Source: JBFONV01 sp040779335 (lineage in GTDB: Bacteria > Pseudomonadota > Gammaproteobacteria > Enterobacterales > Alteromonadaceae). From it: 64,000 bases of DNA. The stretch is taken from the NCBI GenBank assembly GCA_040779335.1, contig JBFONV010000006.1:186001-250000 (forward strand), written 5' to 3'. This document shows positions 1 through 8,757 of this stretch, one piece after another (the first letter of the stretch is position 1; each line of letters begins with the position of its first letter). The translations under genes and the position numbers were made by a program. The notes under the pieces are model-generated. The model was not told where the DNA came from and did no database searches. It saw nothing but the letters and a program-made list of their open reading frames with translations.

Positions 1-312
1 GGGTTAATGCTGCATCACCAAGACGCACGCTATAAAATTGGTCGCTCCTCCACTTTAATGAAACTAAAACAGTATCAAGACGCTGAGGCTACTGTTATTC
101 AGCACATGCCTGGTAAAGGCAAATATAAAAATATGCTCGGGGCGTTGAAGGTAAAAACTACAGAGGGGATTGTTTTTAAAGTAGGCTCAGGGTTTAGTGA
201 CAAAATTCGTGCAAATCCACCCGCCATAGGCAGTACTATTACCTATAAATTTATTGGTAAAACTCAACGCGGTGTGCCAAGATTTGCCAGTTTTATTCGA
301 ATTAGGGAGTAA
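1..312 (+). CDS. ATP-dependent DNA ligase, LigE type, C-terminal part (5' end outside window)
   Basis: The reading frame is open from base 1, so this is the 3' end of a longer gene. The visible 103 codons start in the conserved GLMLHHQDA stretch, which precedes the last catalytic-domain lysine motif (STLMKLK). They then run into the C-terminal OB fold, with the GKGKYKNMLGAL, KVGSGFSD and GVPRFASF signatures. These match small bacterial ATP-dependent ligases (Lig E), often exported, which seal nicks in double-stranded DNA. The adenylating lysine motif lies upstream of the window, so catalytic integrity and any signal peptide cannot be judged. The stop is 2 bases before the next ATG, so it is probably co-transcribed with the LysE-type exporter. 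Confidence 0.9.
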   Translation, partial: GLMLHHQDARYKIGRSSTLMKLKQYQDAEATVIQHMPGKGKYKNMLGALKVKTTEGIVFKVGSGFSDKIRANPPAIGSTITYKFIGKTQRGVPRFASFIRIRE

Positions 313-314
313 CA

Positions 315-929
315 ATGGAATTTCATTTATGGGCGTCATTAGTCGTTATCTGCATCTTAGGAGCACTGTCTCCAGGTCCAAGCCTAGCCTTAGTCGTTAA
401 AAACACGCTAAATGGTGGCCATATTCAGGGTTACGCAACAGCGATAAGTCATGGCTTAGGGGTCGCCTTATATGCAGCAATCACTGCCACAGGTATTGGC
501 ATCGTTATTGTTAAATCTCCTTTGCTATATGCCTTTATTCAATATGCCGGTGCAGCATTTTTACTGTATTTAGGAATAAAATCTTTATTAAGCCGGAAAA
601 GTAACATTGAACTAACGTCAAACTCCAGCGACAAAAGCACTCAAGTTAATGGCTGGCGTGACGGCTTTCTCATTGCGTTTTTAAACCCTAAACTTGCTAT
701 TTTCTTTCTCGCGCTCTTTAGTCAATTTGTCGATGCTGAGGCGGGTTGGTTACAAAAAGTCATTATGACCGCAACCGTAGGCATTATAGACACACTGTGG
801 TATTCAATGGTGACCTTCGGGTTAACCCGAGGCCCAGTTATCAATAAACTTCGCGCTAACAGTCATATCATAGACAAGATTACTGGTAGCTTTTTAATAT
901 TACTGGCCGCGCGAGTGGTACTGAACTAG
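315..929 (+). CDS. LysE/RhtB family amino-acid exporter
   Basis: This 204-residue, very hydrophobic protein has about six membrane segments. Its N-terminus carries LGALSPGPSLALVVKNTL, the family signature (LSPGPxxALV) of LysE/RhtB exporters, and the middle carries the usual GFLIAFLNPKLAIFFLALF segment. Family members export amino acids such as threonine, homoserine lactone or lysine from the cytoplasm; the substrate cannot be read from sequence. The ATG follows the ligase stop closely, with TTAGGGAG as ribosome site overlapping the ligase end. A hairpin just downstream probably ends the transcript against the convergent methyltransferase gene. Confidence 0.9.
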   Translation: MEFHLWASLVVICILGALSPGPSLALVVKNTLNGGHIQGYATAISHGLGVALYAAITATGIGIVIVKSPLLYAFIQYAGAAFLLYLGIKSLLSRKSNIELTSNSSDKSTQVNGWRDGFLIAFLNPKLAIFFLALFSQFVDAEAGWLQKVIMTATVGIIDTLWYSMVTFGLTRGPVINKLRANSHIIDKITGSFLILLAARVVLN

Positions 930-949
930 AGACTTTATTGAATTGAGCT

Positions 950-977
950 GCCGTGATAAGGAAAAACAGTTCACGGC
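950..977. terminator. hairpin between convergent genes
   Basis: Perfect 7-bp arms GCCGTGA and TCACGGC enclose a 14-base loop between the LysE gene and the convergent methyltransferase gene, overlapping the latter's stop codon. There is no clear T-run, so terminator function is only likely. Confidence 0.4.
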
Positions 978-1861
978 TTATAAGTAAAAATAAGTACTTT
1001 AAGCCCCTTACCTTGATGAGCTTCTTTAAATACTTCAGCAGGCTTAATCTTTGTTTCAAATTCACACTCAGGACATTCTGTTGCGATTTGTGTAAACAGA
1101 AAATTTTCATCTAAGTCTGGAGAATTTAGGCACAACATCAATTGCCCCCCAGCTTTTACCAGTTGAGGAATGCGACGCAGGATTTTACTGTAATCACGTT
1201 CAATATTAACACTGCCTTTTTGAAAAGACGGTGGATCGCAAATCAACAAATCATAAGGGCCATACTTTTTAAGTCGCCCGTAAGATTTAAAAATATCGAC
1301 TCCCTCAAATTTAACCGCTCGAGTATCCTGTGCATTTAAACGGTGATTTTCACGGCCTTTAGCTAACGATGCTTTACTTAAATCAACGTTAATTACTTGT
1401 TTGGCTCCTCCAGCAATAGCCGCTACGGAAAACGCACAAGTATAGGAAAACAAATTCAGAACGTTTTTATTGCTGGCATGCTCTTGGACCCATTTTCGAC
1501 CATTACTCATATCCAAAAACAGACCAGTATTTTGTGTTTTACCAAGCTCAATATGATAATTAAGGCCATGCTCAACCACGCTGGTATGCTCAATTTCTTC
1601 GCCAAGCAATGTTTCGCTTGGCGCAAATTTAAGGTAACGTCGTTGCACTTGAATAGAACGCGCGCTGGGAATTAATTGATGCAGCGCAGCACACTGCTCT
1701 GCCAGCCATGTATCTTCAACTTCTTTGTATAAAGTGATCAAAATAACCGGAGCAAACCAATCAACATTTACATGCGACAGGTTAGGGTAGGCATGTCCAC
1801 GTCCATGAAAAAGTCGCTGGCATTCTGTCAATTCGTTAAGGTGAATATGTTCTATCATCAA
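971..1861 (-). CDS. Class I SAM-dependent methyltransferase (RlmI/RlmK-like catalytic domain)
   Basis: A 296-residue protein with a Rossmann methyltransferase core: VLNLFSYTCAFSVAA (motif I) at about residues 135-150, the acidic end of strand 2 in VINVDLSKAS, and the catalytic-loop motif DPPSFQKG. This arrangement is that of PF10672-type methyltransferases related to the rRNA cytosine-5 enzymes RlmI and RlmK-C. It lacks an N-terminal PUA domain, so it is not RlmI itself. The substrate is probably rRNA or another nucleic acid, which is inference. It follows the sodium symporter gene on the same strand after a 95-base gap. Confidence 0.8.
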   Translation of the reverse strand: MMIEHIHLNELTECQRLFHGRGHAYPNLSHVNVDWFAPVILITLYKEVEDTWLAEQCAALHQLIPSARSIQVQRRYLKFAPSETLLGEEIEHTSVVEHGLNYHIELGKTQNTGLFLDMSNGRKWVQEHASNKNVLNLFSYTCAFSVAAIAGGAKQVINVDLSKASLAKGRENHRLNAQDTRAVKFEGVDIFKSYGRLKKYGPYDLLICDPPSFQKGSVNIERDYSKILRRIPQLVKAGGQLMLCLNSPDLDENFLFTQIATECPECEFETKIKPAEVFKEAHQGKGLKVLIFTYKP

Positions 1862-1956
1862 TTCGTTTTATCTTTACATATTTTATATAAAATAAAACCG
1901 CCAAGTGGGTATCTATTAGCGGCTTTACTATTAGTGCTTGTAGCGTTTTTTAGGCA

Positions 1957-3378
1957 TTAAAAACCAAATAAACTATACGAGAAAAACTTTTGTGAAACGG
2001 TATTTAAAAAGATCCCCAAAACAATAACTGGAATAAATGTTCCTAAAGAAAAGTTCACATATTTCTCAACCCAAGAGCCCGCATACGTTTCATTACCCTC
2101 TGATAGTTCTTTGGTTAAATTGTGCTTTTTCCAACGATAGCTAACAAAAACACATAACAAGAACCCATTTAACGGCAAAATAGTATCGTAAAAAACATCC
2201 ACTATTACATCGAAGAAAGGTTTAACTTTGCCACCATAGCTCATAAAGTTACTAAAAAAGTCAACCATGCCATAGGAAACTAAAGCAAATATAGTCAATA
2301 TACCCGCGGTCATCATTAAGGTTCTTAATGCTTTTTGGCGTGTTTGACACTTTTCAGTAACGAGATAAGATACCGGCACTTCTATAATTGATACCAATGA
2401 AGTAATTGCAGCGAAGAATACCAACAAAAAGAAAAATACCGCTAATACACTGGCACCGATATAACCAATAGAGGCTTGCAAAGCGAGAAATATTTTAGGT
2501 AAAAAGGTGAAAATAAGCGCAACACCACTGTCACTCAATTTATCGGGTTCGATACTAGGATCAAAAGAAAATATCGCTGGCAACACCATCAAACCAGCCG
2601 TAAATGCAACGGCTGTGTCGGTAATTGCGACAAATTTTGCCGACCCCACTATGTCTGTTTTATTTGAAATATATGAGCCGTAAGTAATTAAAATCCCCAT
2701 GCCTAATGACAGAGAAAAGAAAGCTTGTGACAACGCGCCGTTAATCACCGATGGCGTTAATTTACTCACATCCGGGATCAAAAAGAATTTTACGCCAGCC
2801 ATTGCATTATCAAGCGTTAAAACATAAATCACCATCAAGATCAGCATAATAAACAAGGTCGGCATTAATATCTTTGCCGCTTTTTCTATGCCATCTTTAA
2901 CCCCTGCAACTAAGATAAAATAAACGATAGTTGCAACCGCTACCAAAGCCGCAAATAAATATTCATTTTTCACAAAACTGCCAAAATAGTCAGCATTAGC
3001 CAATAAATCTAAATTTCCGGTAATTATTAAGGCTATATAGCCAAAAATCCAAACCGTGATCACCATATAAAATACGGCAATCATAAAAGGTGTTAATACA
3101 CCAAAGAAACCAGCAATACCCCACAAAGAACCACCTGACAGCGATTTGTATGCACCGACTGGTTCTTTTTGTGTTTTACGACCAACCGCCATTTCGGCAA
3201 TCATTATTGGTAAACAAATAAAAAATACAAAAAGAGCGTACATTAAAAGAAATGCACCTCCGCCATTTTTAGCGGCGTTAACAGGAAATCCAACTAAATT
3301 ACCAATACCAACTGCCGATCCCGCCGCAGCAAGGATAAAACCAATTCGGGAACTAAAATGTTCTCTTTGCGCACTCAT
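1957..3378 (-). CDS. Sodium-dependent transporter, neurotransmitter:sodium symporter (SNF) family
   Basis: 473 residues with about 11-12 membrane helices. The first helix has GFILAAAGSAVGIGNLVGFP, the unwound TM1 segment that holds the two sodium ions and substrate in LeuT-like symporters, followed by NGGGAFLLMY. The length is normal for bacterial members. It should import an amino acid or related compound driven by sodium, typical of marine bacteria; the substrate is unknown. The start is ATG with TAAGGACATTT upstream giving the ribosome site. The gene is alone or heads a two-gene unit with the methyltransferase. Confidence 0.92.
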   Translation of the reverse strand: MSAQREHFSSRIGFILAAAGSAVGIGNLVGFPVNAAKNGGGAFLLMYALFVFFICLPIMIAEMAVGRKTQKEPVGAYKSLSGGSLWGIAGFFGVLTPFMIAVFYMVITVWIFGYIALIITGNLDLLANADYFGSFVKNEYLFAALVAVATIVYFILVAGVKDGIEKAAKILMPTLFIMLILMVIYVLTLDNAMAGVKFFLIPDVSKLTPSVINGALSQAFFSLSLGMGILITYGSYISNKTDIVGSAKFVAITDTAVAFTAGLMVLPAIFSFDPSIEPDKLSDSGVALIFTFLPKIFLALQASIGYIGASVLAVFFFLLVFFAAITSLVSIIEVPVSYLVTEKCQTRQKALRTLMMTAGILTIFALVSYGMVDFFSNFMSYGGKVKPFFDVIVDVFYDTILPLNGFLLCVFVSYRWKKHNLTKELSEGNETYAGSWVEKYVNFSLGTFIPVIVLGIFLNTVSQKFFSYSLFGF

Positions 3379-3601
3379 AAATGTCCTTAGTTATAATTTT
3401 TTTTTGGGCATGTTTTTTATTTGCATGATGCTAGCAGGCTTTTTTAACAATGTCTCGTGTTGAAAAAGCGATTAATTGGGTGAAGTGTATAATTTTAATT
3501 GCAGTAATAAATTAAATATAAAAAAACTACAAGAAAACCAACAACTAAAGCCTTCGTAGTTTAAGTGTCATCATAATTGACTGTATTTTTTAACCCTTAA
3601 G

Positions 3602-4471
3602 CTATTTTTTGGTAAAGAACTTGGCATCCATTATCGCTAGGATATTTTCCGCTTCTTCGGCAGCAAATTCAGCGGCTTCTGTTAAATCGTCTGCGGTAAT
3701 ACCTATGCTTGCACACAGTGACTCATCAACGGTTTCATCGTAGCTAAACTCTTCTGGATGGCTATCCACCAAGGCTAACCGTGAGGCAAGATAAAGGACT
3801 TTAACATCTTTATTGATTTGAATACTTTTCGCTTCATTAAAGTGGCGAATCGGCAAAATGATTTTTTCAGGGATCTGCCAAATCTTCAATAACTCCGCCG
3901 ATATTTCCGTATAGGTGTATCCCAATATGTCTTGCTGCAACTGCCAAGGCAAGCACTCATGGCTATACTTTTCACATTGTTGAGCGATTTCAGGTGTTAT
4001 TTTGGCAACCAATAATTCACCAAAGTTTTGTAATAATCCAGCCACAAATAGACGTTCAATATCACGTATACCCGCTTTTATTGCCAAATTTTTGGTCGCT
4101 AAACCACAAAAAACACTCATTCTCCAAAACCTTTTTAGGTCTATTGCTTGGTTTGAAAAATGTTTAAACGCGCTTGCCGCTACATCCACTAGCATCATAT
4201 TGTAGATGGCTTGGGTACCAATAATAGTAATAGCCCGCGAAATGGTACTTATTTCACCGCGAAAACTATAAATAGCGCTATTCGCAATTTGTAATAAGCG
4301 TGATGTCATTGACGGATCGACCATAATGACATTGGCAAAATCTTCTATCGTAGAATTTTCTTGCTCCATTAATGACTTAACTTTAAAACAGGCATCAGGT
4401 AACGCAAATGAGCCATTGGCTTGCACGGCATATTCATGGGCGTTCATCGTATTATTTTTATCTTTATCCAT
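3602..4471 (-). CDS. HDOD domain protein
   Basis: 289 residues covering one HDOD domain (residues about 20-215). Typical segments are VDPSMTSRLLQIANSAIY and the helical core with FVAGLLQNFGELLVAK. HDOD domains resemble HD phosphohydrolases but lack most metal ligands, and they act in bacterial signalling, often beside GGDEF/EAL proteins. Here it lies immediately downstream of, and on the same strand as, a large GGDEF-EAL protein, 138 bases apart. No catalytic HD pair is apparent, so a binding or scaffold role is likelier than hydrolysis. The start ATG has GGAA a few bases upstream. The partner and output are unknown. Confidence 0.85.
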   Translation of the reverse strand: MDKDKNNTMNAHEYAVQANGSFALPDACFKVKSLMEQENSTIEDFANVIMVDPSMTSRLLQIANSAIYSFRGEISTISRAITIIGTQAIYNMMLVDVAASAFKHFSNQAIDLKRFWRMSVFCGLATKNLAIKAGIRDIERLFVAGLLQNFGELLVAKITPEIAQQCEKYSHECLPWQLQQDILGYTYTEISAELLKIWQIPEKIILPIRHFNEAKSIQINKDVKVLYLASRLALVDSHPEEFSYDETVDESLCASIGITADDLTEAAEFAAEEAENILAIMDAKFFTKK

Positions 4472-4609
4472 TATTTTTCCAGTATAACCTGTTGTCTTAT
4501 CAATTTTATTAACTAATGCTGTTTACTTAAGGTGGCTACCATTAGTGAACATATATCTTCTTTAGCAACCACCTGCCTATAAGCCTGTTTTATAGCCCTC
4601 AACCGATTA

Positions 4610-7177
4610 TTAATGATTGATAAAGTATAAACACTCTTCTGCAGACATTGGCTTAGAGAAATAAAAGCCTTGACCATAAACACAGTCCATTTGTCTCAAT
4701 AACTGAGCGTCTTCAAGGTTTTCAATTCCCTCTCCGACTGTTGCCATACGTAAATTAGTGGCTAAATCGATGATGGTTTTAATAATCGCTCTATGGCTTT
4801 CATCATCATGAATATTGTTAATGAAAGAACGATCTATTTTTAACACATCGATCGGAAAACGATGTAAGTAACTTAGGCTTGAGTAACCCGTACCAAAGTC
4901 ATCAAGCAATATTTTAACGCCGAGTTGTTTCAATGCCTTCATATTGGTTAAGACTAATTCACTGTTTTCTAGCAATGCTCTTTCGGTCAATTCAACTCTT
5001 AAATTTTTCGGCGAAAGCCCTACTCTCTTCAATATTGCTGAGATATCATCCGCCAGACTGGTACTAAAAAAATGATTACAAAACAAATTGCAACTCACAT
5101 ACAAATCATCTCGATTTAGAAGTTTTTGCCACTCTTTAAGTTGTTGGCAAGATTTTTCTAAAATCTGAAAATCTATTGCCAACACTAACCCCGTTTCCTC
5201 GGCAATAGGGATAAAATCATCAGGGTAAACAAAGCCTCGCTTGTAGCTAGGCCAACGAGCAAGTGCTTCAAAACCAACAATTTCATCGTTCGATAATTTT
5301 ACAATAGGCTGAAAATAAGGCAAAAATTCGTTTAGTTCAATCGCTTCTCTAATATCATTTTCTAGTGTTAACGCATTATGAACCTTCTCCTGCATACTAT
5401 CATCGAACACTTCATAGCGCCCTTTGCCATTATCTTTGGCGTGATACATGGCAGTATCAGCATCTCGGAGCATTACATCAGCGCTATCGTAGCGTTGATC
5501 GCTAAATAACACCCCGATACTGGTGCCGATAAAGACGGGTTGTTTTTCAATAATAAACGGTGATGACAATAGCTCGGTAATGCGTTTGGCAATATCAAAC
5601 GCTTCTTGCGGCGATTCTAAATCTTCGATCAAAATAACAAATTCATCGCCGCCTAATCGAGCAACGGTATCCTTATCCCGTACAATATTGGTGAGTTCTT
5701 TAGCAATAATCTTTAATAAGATATCGCCGGCGTGATGCCCTAAACTATCATTGACCATTTTAAAGCGATCCAAGTCTAGAAATAGAATGGCAAATTGTAA
5801 ATCGGGCCGGCGTTTATTGCAGGCTATGGCATGATTCAATAAATCTATAAATACTGAACGGTTAGGTAAGCCCGTTAAGCTATCATGAGATGCAGTATGC
5901 CTCAGTAACTCTTCCGCTTGCTTACGCTGTTTAATTTCATCTTCTAACGCCACAGTACGCAGTTTGACTTGCTGCTCCAATAATTCATGTGCTTGTCGTT
6001 CATAATCGGCTACTTCACGTCGTTTGATTGCAGTGGATACATGTTGTGAAACAAAATTGAGTAATTCAGCGTCTTGTTCAGTAAACTCAGTATTTTTTTG
6101 GTAACTTTGGATCACCATTGCCCCTAATATCTCGTTAGAGCTTTTTAAAGGCACCCCCAACCATGAATGAGTATCGGCATGCGGATTAACGCTTTCCCCT
6201 TTCTCATACATAGCAACCATATCCTCATGACTCAACAACAAGGTTTCACCACTATGAATAACTAATTCAGTATATCGATTCGATAACTTTCTCGGTTGGA
6301 AGTCTTTCACTAGATTGGTTGAATTTTGATCTTGAAAATAAACAAAAGATAAAATTTCACTTTCGGGATCATATTTTGCAATATAAAAATTGGCCGCGTT
6401 AATTAACTGACCAACAATGTTGTGTACTTTGCTATAGAACTTATTGATATCAATATTGACATCGTTAGTGAGCTCGGAAATGCGAAATAATGACTCTTGC
6501 AATAACTCAGATTTTTCACGATCTCGTATTTGCTGCATTAATTCTTTAGTGCGTGACTCAACCGCATTTTGTAGCCGTTCTCGGTCTTGTAACCTCGCCA
6601 TTGTCGCCACTACGTGCTGAGCAGCAAAGTTTAATAATTCAAGATCATCCTGTTGATAGCGTTTTAGTTCAGAATAGCTTTGAACAACCATAACACCAAT
6701 GACAAACCCCTCAGACAGCAAAGGGACCCCAAGCCAATCGATACCGATTGTGCCAATGTCATCTAATTTACCTTGTTGTTGTAGTTCAACAATAGTTGCT
6801 GGTGTTGCCAGTAATGGACGACCCGTTTGAATAACGATGTTAGTTAACGAGCCTTTAAATTTTTCGAGTGGAATAATCCCTTGGGGGGTCTCGTCTTTTT
6901 CGTCAATATGATAGACAAACTCTAATGTCGAGTATGTCTGATCATACATGACGATATAAAAATTCTCGGCCAGCATTAACGAACTAATAGATTGATGTAC
7001 TTGGGCGTAAAACCTACGGATATCTACACAATCATTTGCCAGCTGATTAAGTTTGAATAATGCATTATAACGCTCATTTAACGCGTTATATTTTTCTAAT
7101 AGTAGGATGGCATTCTTGGCGAGTTCAGTACTACTATCTTGCTCTTTATTATTGAATTTCTTTGATAATTCAGTCAT
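4610..7177 (-). CDS. Bifunctional-type GAF-GAF-GGDEF-EAL cyclic-di-GMP protein
   Basis: 855 residues, with no signal peptide or membrane segments, so cytoplasmic. In order: a helical N-terminus, a GAF domain (about 45-200), a second GAF domain (about 230-395), a coiled linker, GGDEF (about 425-585) and EAL (about 600-855). GGDEF is intact (RLGGDEFVIL, with DLDRFKMVNDSLGH before it). EAL keeps its metal and catalytic residues: EALAR, ELTER, DDFGTGYSSL, KIDRSF and the closing GQGFYFSKP. Both synthesis and hydrolysis of cyclic-di-GMP are therefore possible. The two GAF domains share the phrase SWLGVPL/DWLGVPL and look like an internal duplication. The sensed ligand is unknown. Confidence 0.93.
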   Translation of the reverse strand: MTELSKKFNNKEQDSSTELAKNAILLLEKYNALNERYNALFKLNQLANDCVDIRRFYAQVHQSISSLMLAENFYIVMYDQTYSTLEFVYHIDEKDETPQGIIPLEKFKGSLTNIVIQTGRPLLATPATIVELQQQGKLDDIGTIGIDWLGVPLLSEGFVIGVMVVQSYSELKRYQQDDLELLNFAAQHVVATMARLQDRERLQNAVESRTKELMQQIRDREKSELLQESLFRISELTNDVNIDINKFYSKVHNIVGQLINAANFYIAKYDPESEILSFVYFQDQNSTNLVKDFQPRKLSNRYTELVIHSGETLLLSHEDMVAMYEKGESVNPHADTHSWLGVPLKSSNEILGAMVIQSYQKNTEFTEQDAELLNFVSQHVSTAIKRREVADYERQAHELLEQQVKLRTVALEDEIKQRKQAEELLRHTASHDSLTGLPNRSVFIDLLNHAIACNKRRPDLQFAILFLDLDRFKMVNDSLGHHAGDILLKIIAKELTNIVRDKDTVARLGGDEFVILIEDLESPQEAFDIAKRITELLSSPFIIEKQPVFIGTSIGVLFSDQRYDSADVMLRDADTAMYHAKDNGKGRYEVFDDSMQEKVHNALTLENDIREAIELNEFLPYFQPIVKLSNDEIVGFEALARWPSYKRGFVYPDDFIPIAEETGLVLAIDFQILEKSCQQLKEWQKLLNRDDLYVSCNLFCNHFFSTSLADDISAILKRVGLSPKNLRVELTERALLENSELVLTNMKALKQLGVKILLDDFGTGYSSLSYLHRFPIDVLKIDRSFINNIHDDESHRAIIKTIIDLATNLRMATVGEGIENLEDAQLLRQMDCVYGQGFYFSKPMSAEECLYFINH

Positions 7178-7304
7178 ACCAAGCGCTAAAACTTACACTA
7201 TTTAAAATACAGTTATAAGCATAATGACGCGTTATGACATAAATATCCAGTCAAATACTACCAATGAGTAATTCACGCTGATAATGACCAAATTATCTAA
7301 ACGT

Positions 7305-7607
7305 CTATTTTTTGCTTTGCACTAAAGCCTCTTTCTTGATTTGTTCGACACTTTTTTTATTCCCACAAATGGCCTCTTGTTGAGCATCGCGATAATAGCG
7401 AACATCTACACAATCTTGCTGATATCGCCTTTCCAATTCAGTACGAATAATAGGTTTACCTTTGGCATTGGTGATTTGCTTTTGCAATAATTGACATTCT
7501 TTTATCTGTTCTGAGGCGAGAGTAATATCTTCACAGGCATTTTCCTGACTTGCACAACCTGAGATAGTGGTTAAAGCAAAAATTAGTATTCCGAGATTTT
7601 TTTTCAT
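7305..7607 (-). CDS. Small lipoprotein of unknown function
   Basis: A 100-residue protein beginning MKKNLGILIFALTTISGC, a lipoprotein signal with lipobox ISGC, so Cys-18 should be lipidated. The mature part is charged and helical with further cysteines (ENACEDI, IKECQLL, QQDCVDV, EAICGNK), which could form two disulfides in the periplasm. No family was recognised. It has AT-rich non-coding DNA on both sides and appears to be a single gene. Confidence 0.75.
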   Translation of the reverse strand: MKKNLGILIFALTTISGCASQENACEDITLASEQIKECQLLQKQITNAKGKPIIRTELERRYQQDCVDVRYYRDAQQEAICGNKKSVEQIKKEALVQSKK

Positions 7608-7800
7608 TATTATGATTCACTTATGAAGATAATTTGAGAGCCCTTATCAAGGCATTATAGTCATCGCTTTTCACTCAAGGTAGCTTTAGCGCTATAAATA
7701 TTGACAATAGTCAGAAAGTATCATGATATTCACAAGTAGTTGAACAATATTTAGAAGGGCGTAAAATCCTCCCATTATTTTTTAACGCACAGAGATTACC

Positions 7801-8640
7801 ATGCAAGTTCAAATCGTCGATTATACCGCAGAAGACGCCCCACAACGGTTTGTTGAGAGTTTACGCGAAACTGGATTCGGCGTATTAATTAATCATCCGA
7901 TCAAGCAAGCATTAGTTGAGTCTATTTATCGCAATTGGCATGCCTTTTTTCTTACTGACGACAAAAATGCATTTACATTCGATCCGCAAAAACAAGATGG
8001 TTACTTTGCCCCCGAAATATCAGAAACAGCGAAAGGTCACAGCAAAAAAGATATTAAAGAGTATTTTCACGTTTATCCTTGGGGACGCATTCCTGTTGAG
8101 CTAAAAGATGAAATTCTTGAGTACTATCACCTGACTTCTATGCTTGCCGCTGAGCTCCTTGATTGGGTTGAAAAACACAGCCCAGCAGAAGTTGCGAAAA
8201 AATATTCAGAACCGTTATCTCACATGATAAAAGATACGCCAAATACCCTGCTGCGAATATTACATTATCCACCATTAACGGGGGATGAGGAGCCAGGGGC
8301 TGTGCGCGCGGCGGCTCATGAAGACATTAATTTGTTAACTATATTACCGGCGTCAAATGAACCAGGATTACAAGTGCAACGTAAAAATGGCGAATGGTTA
8401 GATGTACCTTCAGATTTTGGTAACTTAATTATCAATATTGGCGATATGCTCCAAGAGGCCTCAGGCGGCTATTTCCCTTCGACTAGTCACCGAGTGATCA
8501 ACCCCAGCGGTAAAGGCAGTGAAAAATCGCGTATTTCGCTGCCGTTATTTTTGCATCCACGCAGCGAAGTGGTGTTATCAGAAAAACATACTCAAGCCAG
8601 TTATTTGCTTGAGCGCCTAAGAGAGCTAGGCGTAAAATAA
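7801..8640 (+). CDS. 2-oxoglutarate/Fe(II)-dependent oxygenase, isopenicillin N synthase-like family
   Basis: 279 residues with the two-part layout of this superfamily: an N-terminal DIOX_N-like region (GFGVLINHPI) and a C-terminal jelly-roll. The iron ligands are visible as AHEDINLLTIL (His and Asp in H-x-D) and TSHRVINP (second His), and RISLPLF supplies the arginine that binds 2-oxoglutarate. The family oxidises small molecules, but its chemistry varies and the substrate cannot be named. The start ATG follows AGAGATTACC. It is transcribed alone and ends at a strong bidirectional terminator. Confidence 0.9.
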   Translation: MQVQIVDYTAEDAPQRFVESLRETGFGVLINHPIKQALVESIYRNWHAFFLTDDKNAFTFDPQKQDGYFAPEISETAKGHSKKDIKEYFHVYPWGRIPVELKDEILEYYHLTSMLAAELLDWVEKHSPAEVAKKYSEPLSHMIKDTPNTLLRILHYPPLTGDEEPGAVRAAAHEDINLLTILPASNEPGLQVQRKNGEWLDVPSDFGNLIINIGDMLQEASGGYFPSTSHRVINPSGKGSEKSRISLPLFLHPRSEVVLSEKHTQASYLLERLRELGVK

Positions 8641-8706
8641 TATTGATTACCGGTATAAATTCGAGACACGTCTAATTCATTGTTAAACATCATACAAAAA
8701 CTGAAT

Positions 8707-8739
8707 AAAAAAAACGGAGCTAAAGGCTCCGTTTTTTTT
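8707..8739. terminator. Bidirectional rho-independent terminator
   Basis: The stem ACGGAGC / GCTCCGT (8714-8720 and 8726-8732) with a 5-base loop is flanked by an A-run on the left and a T-run on the right. It therefore works on both strands, between the convergent oxygenase and RND permease genes. Confidence 0.93.
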
Positions 8740-8757
8740 ATTCATCGACATCAAAGA

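Noticed and set aside
880..1960. Overlapping small frames around the methyltransferase gene
   Set aside because: All are antisense or out-of-frame shadows of the methyltransferase or its flank.
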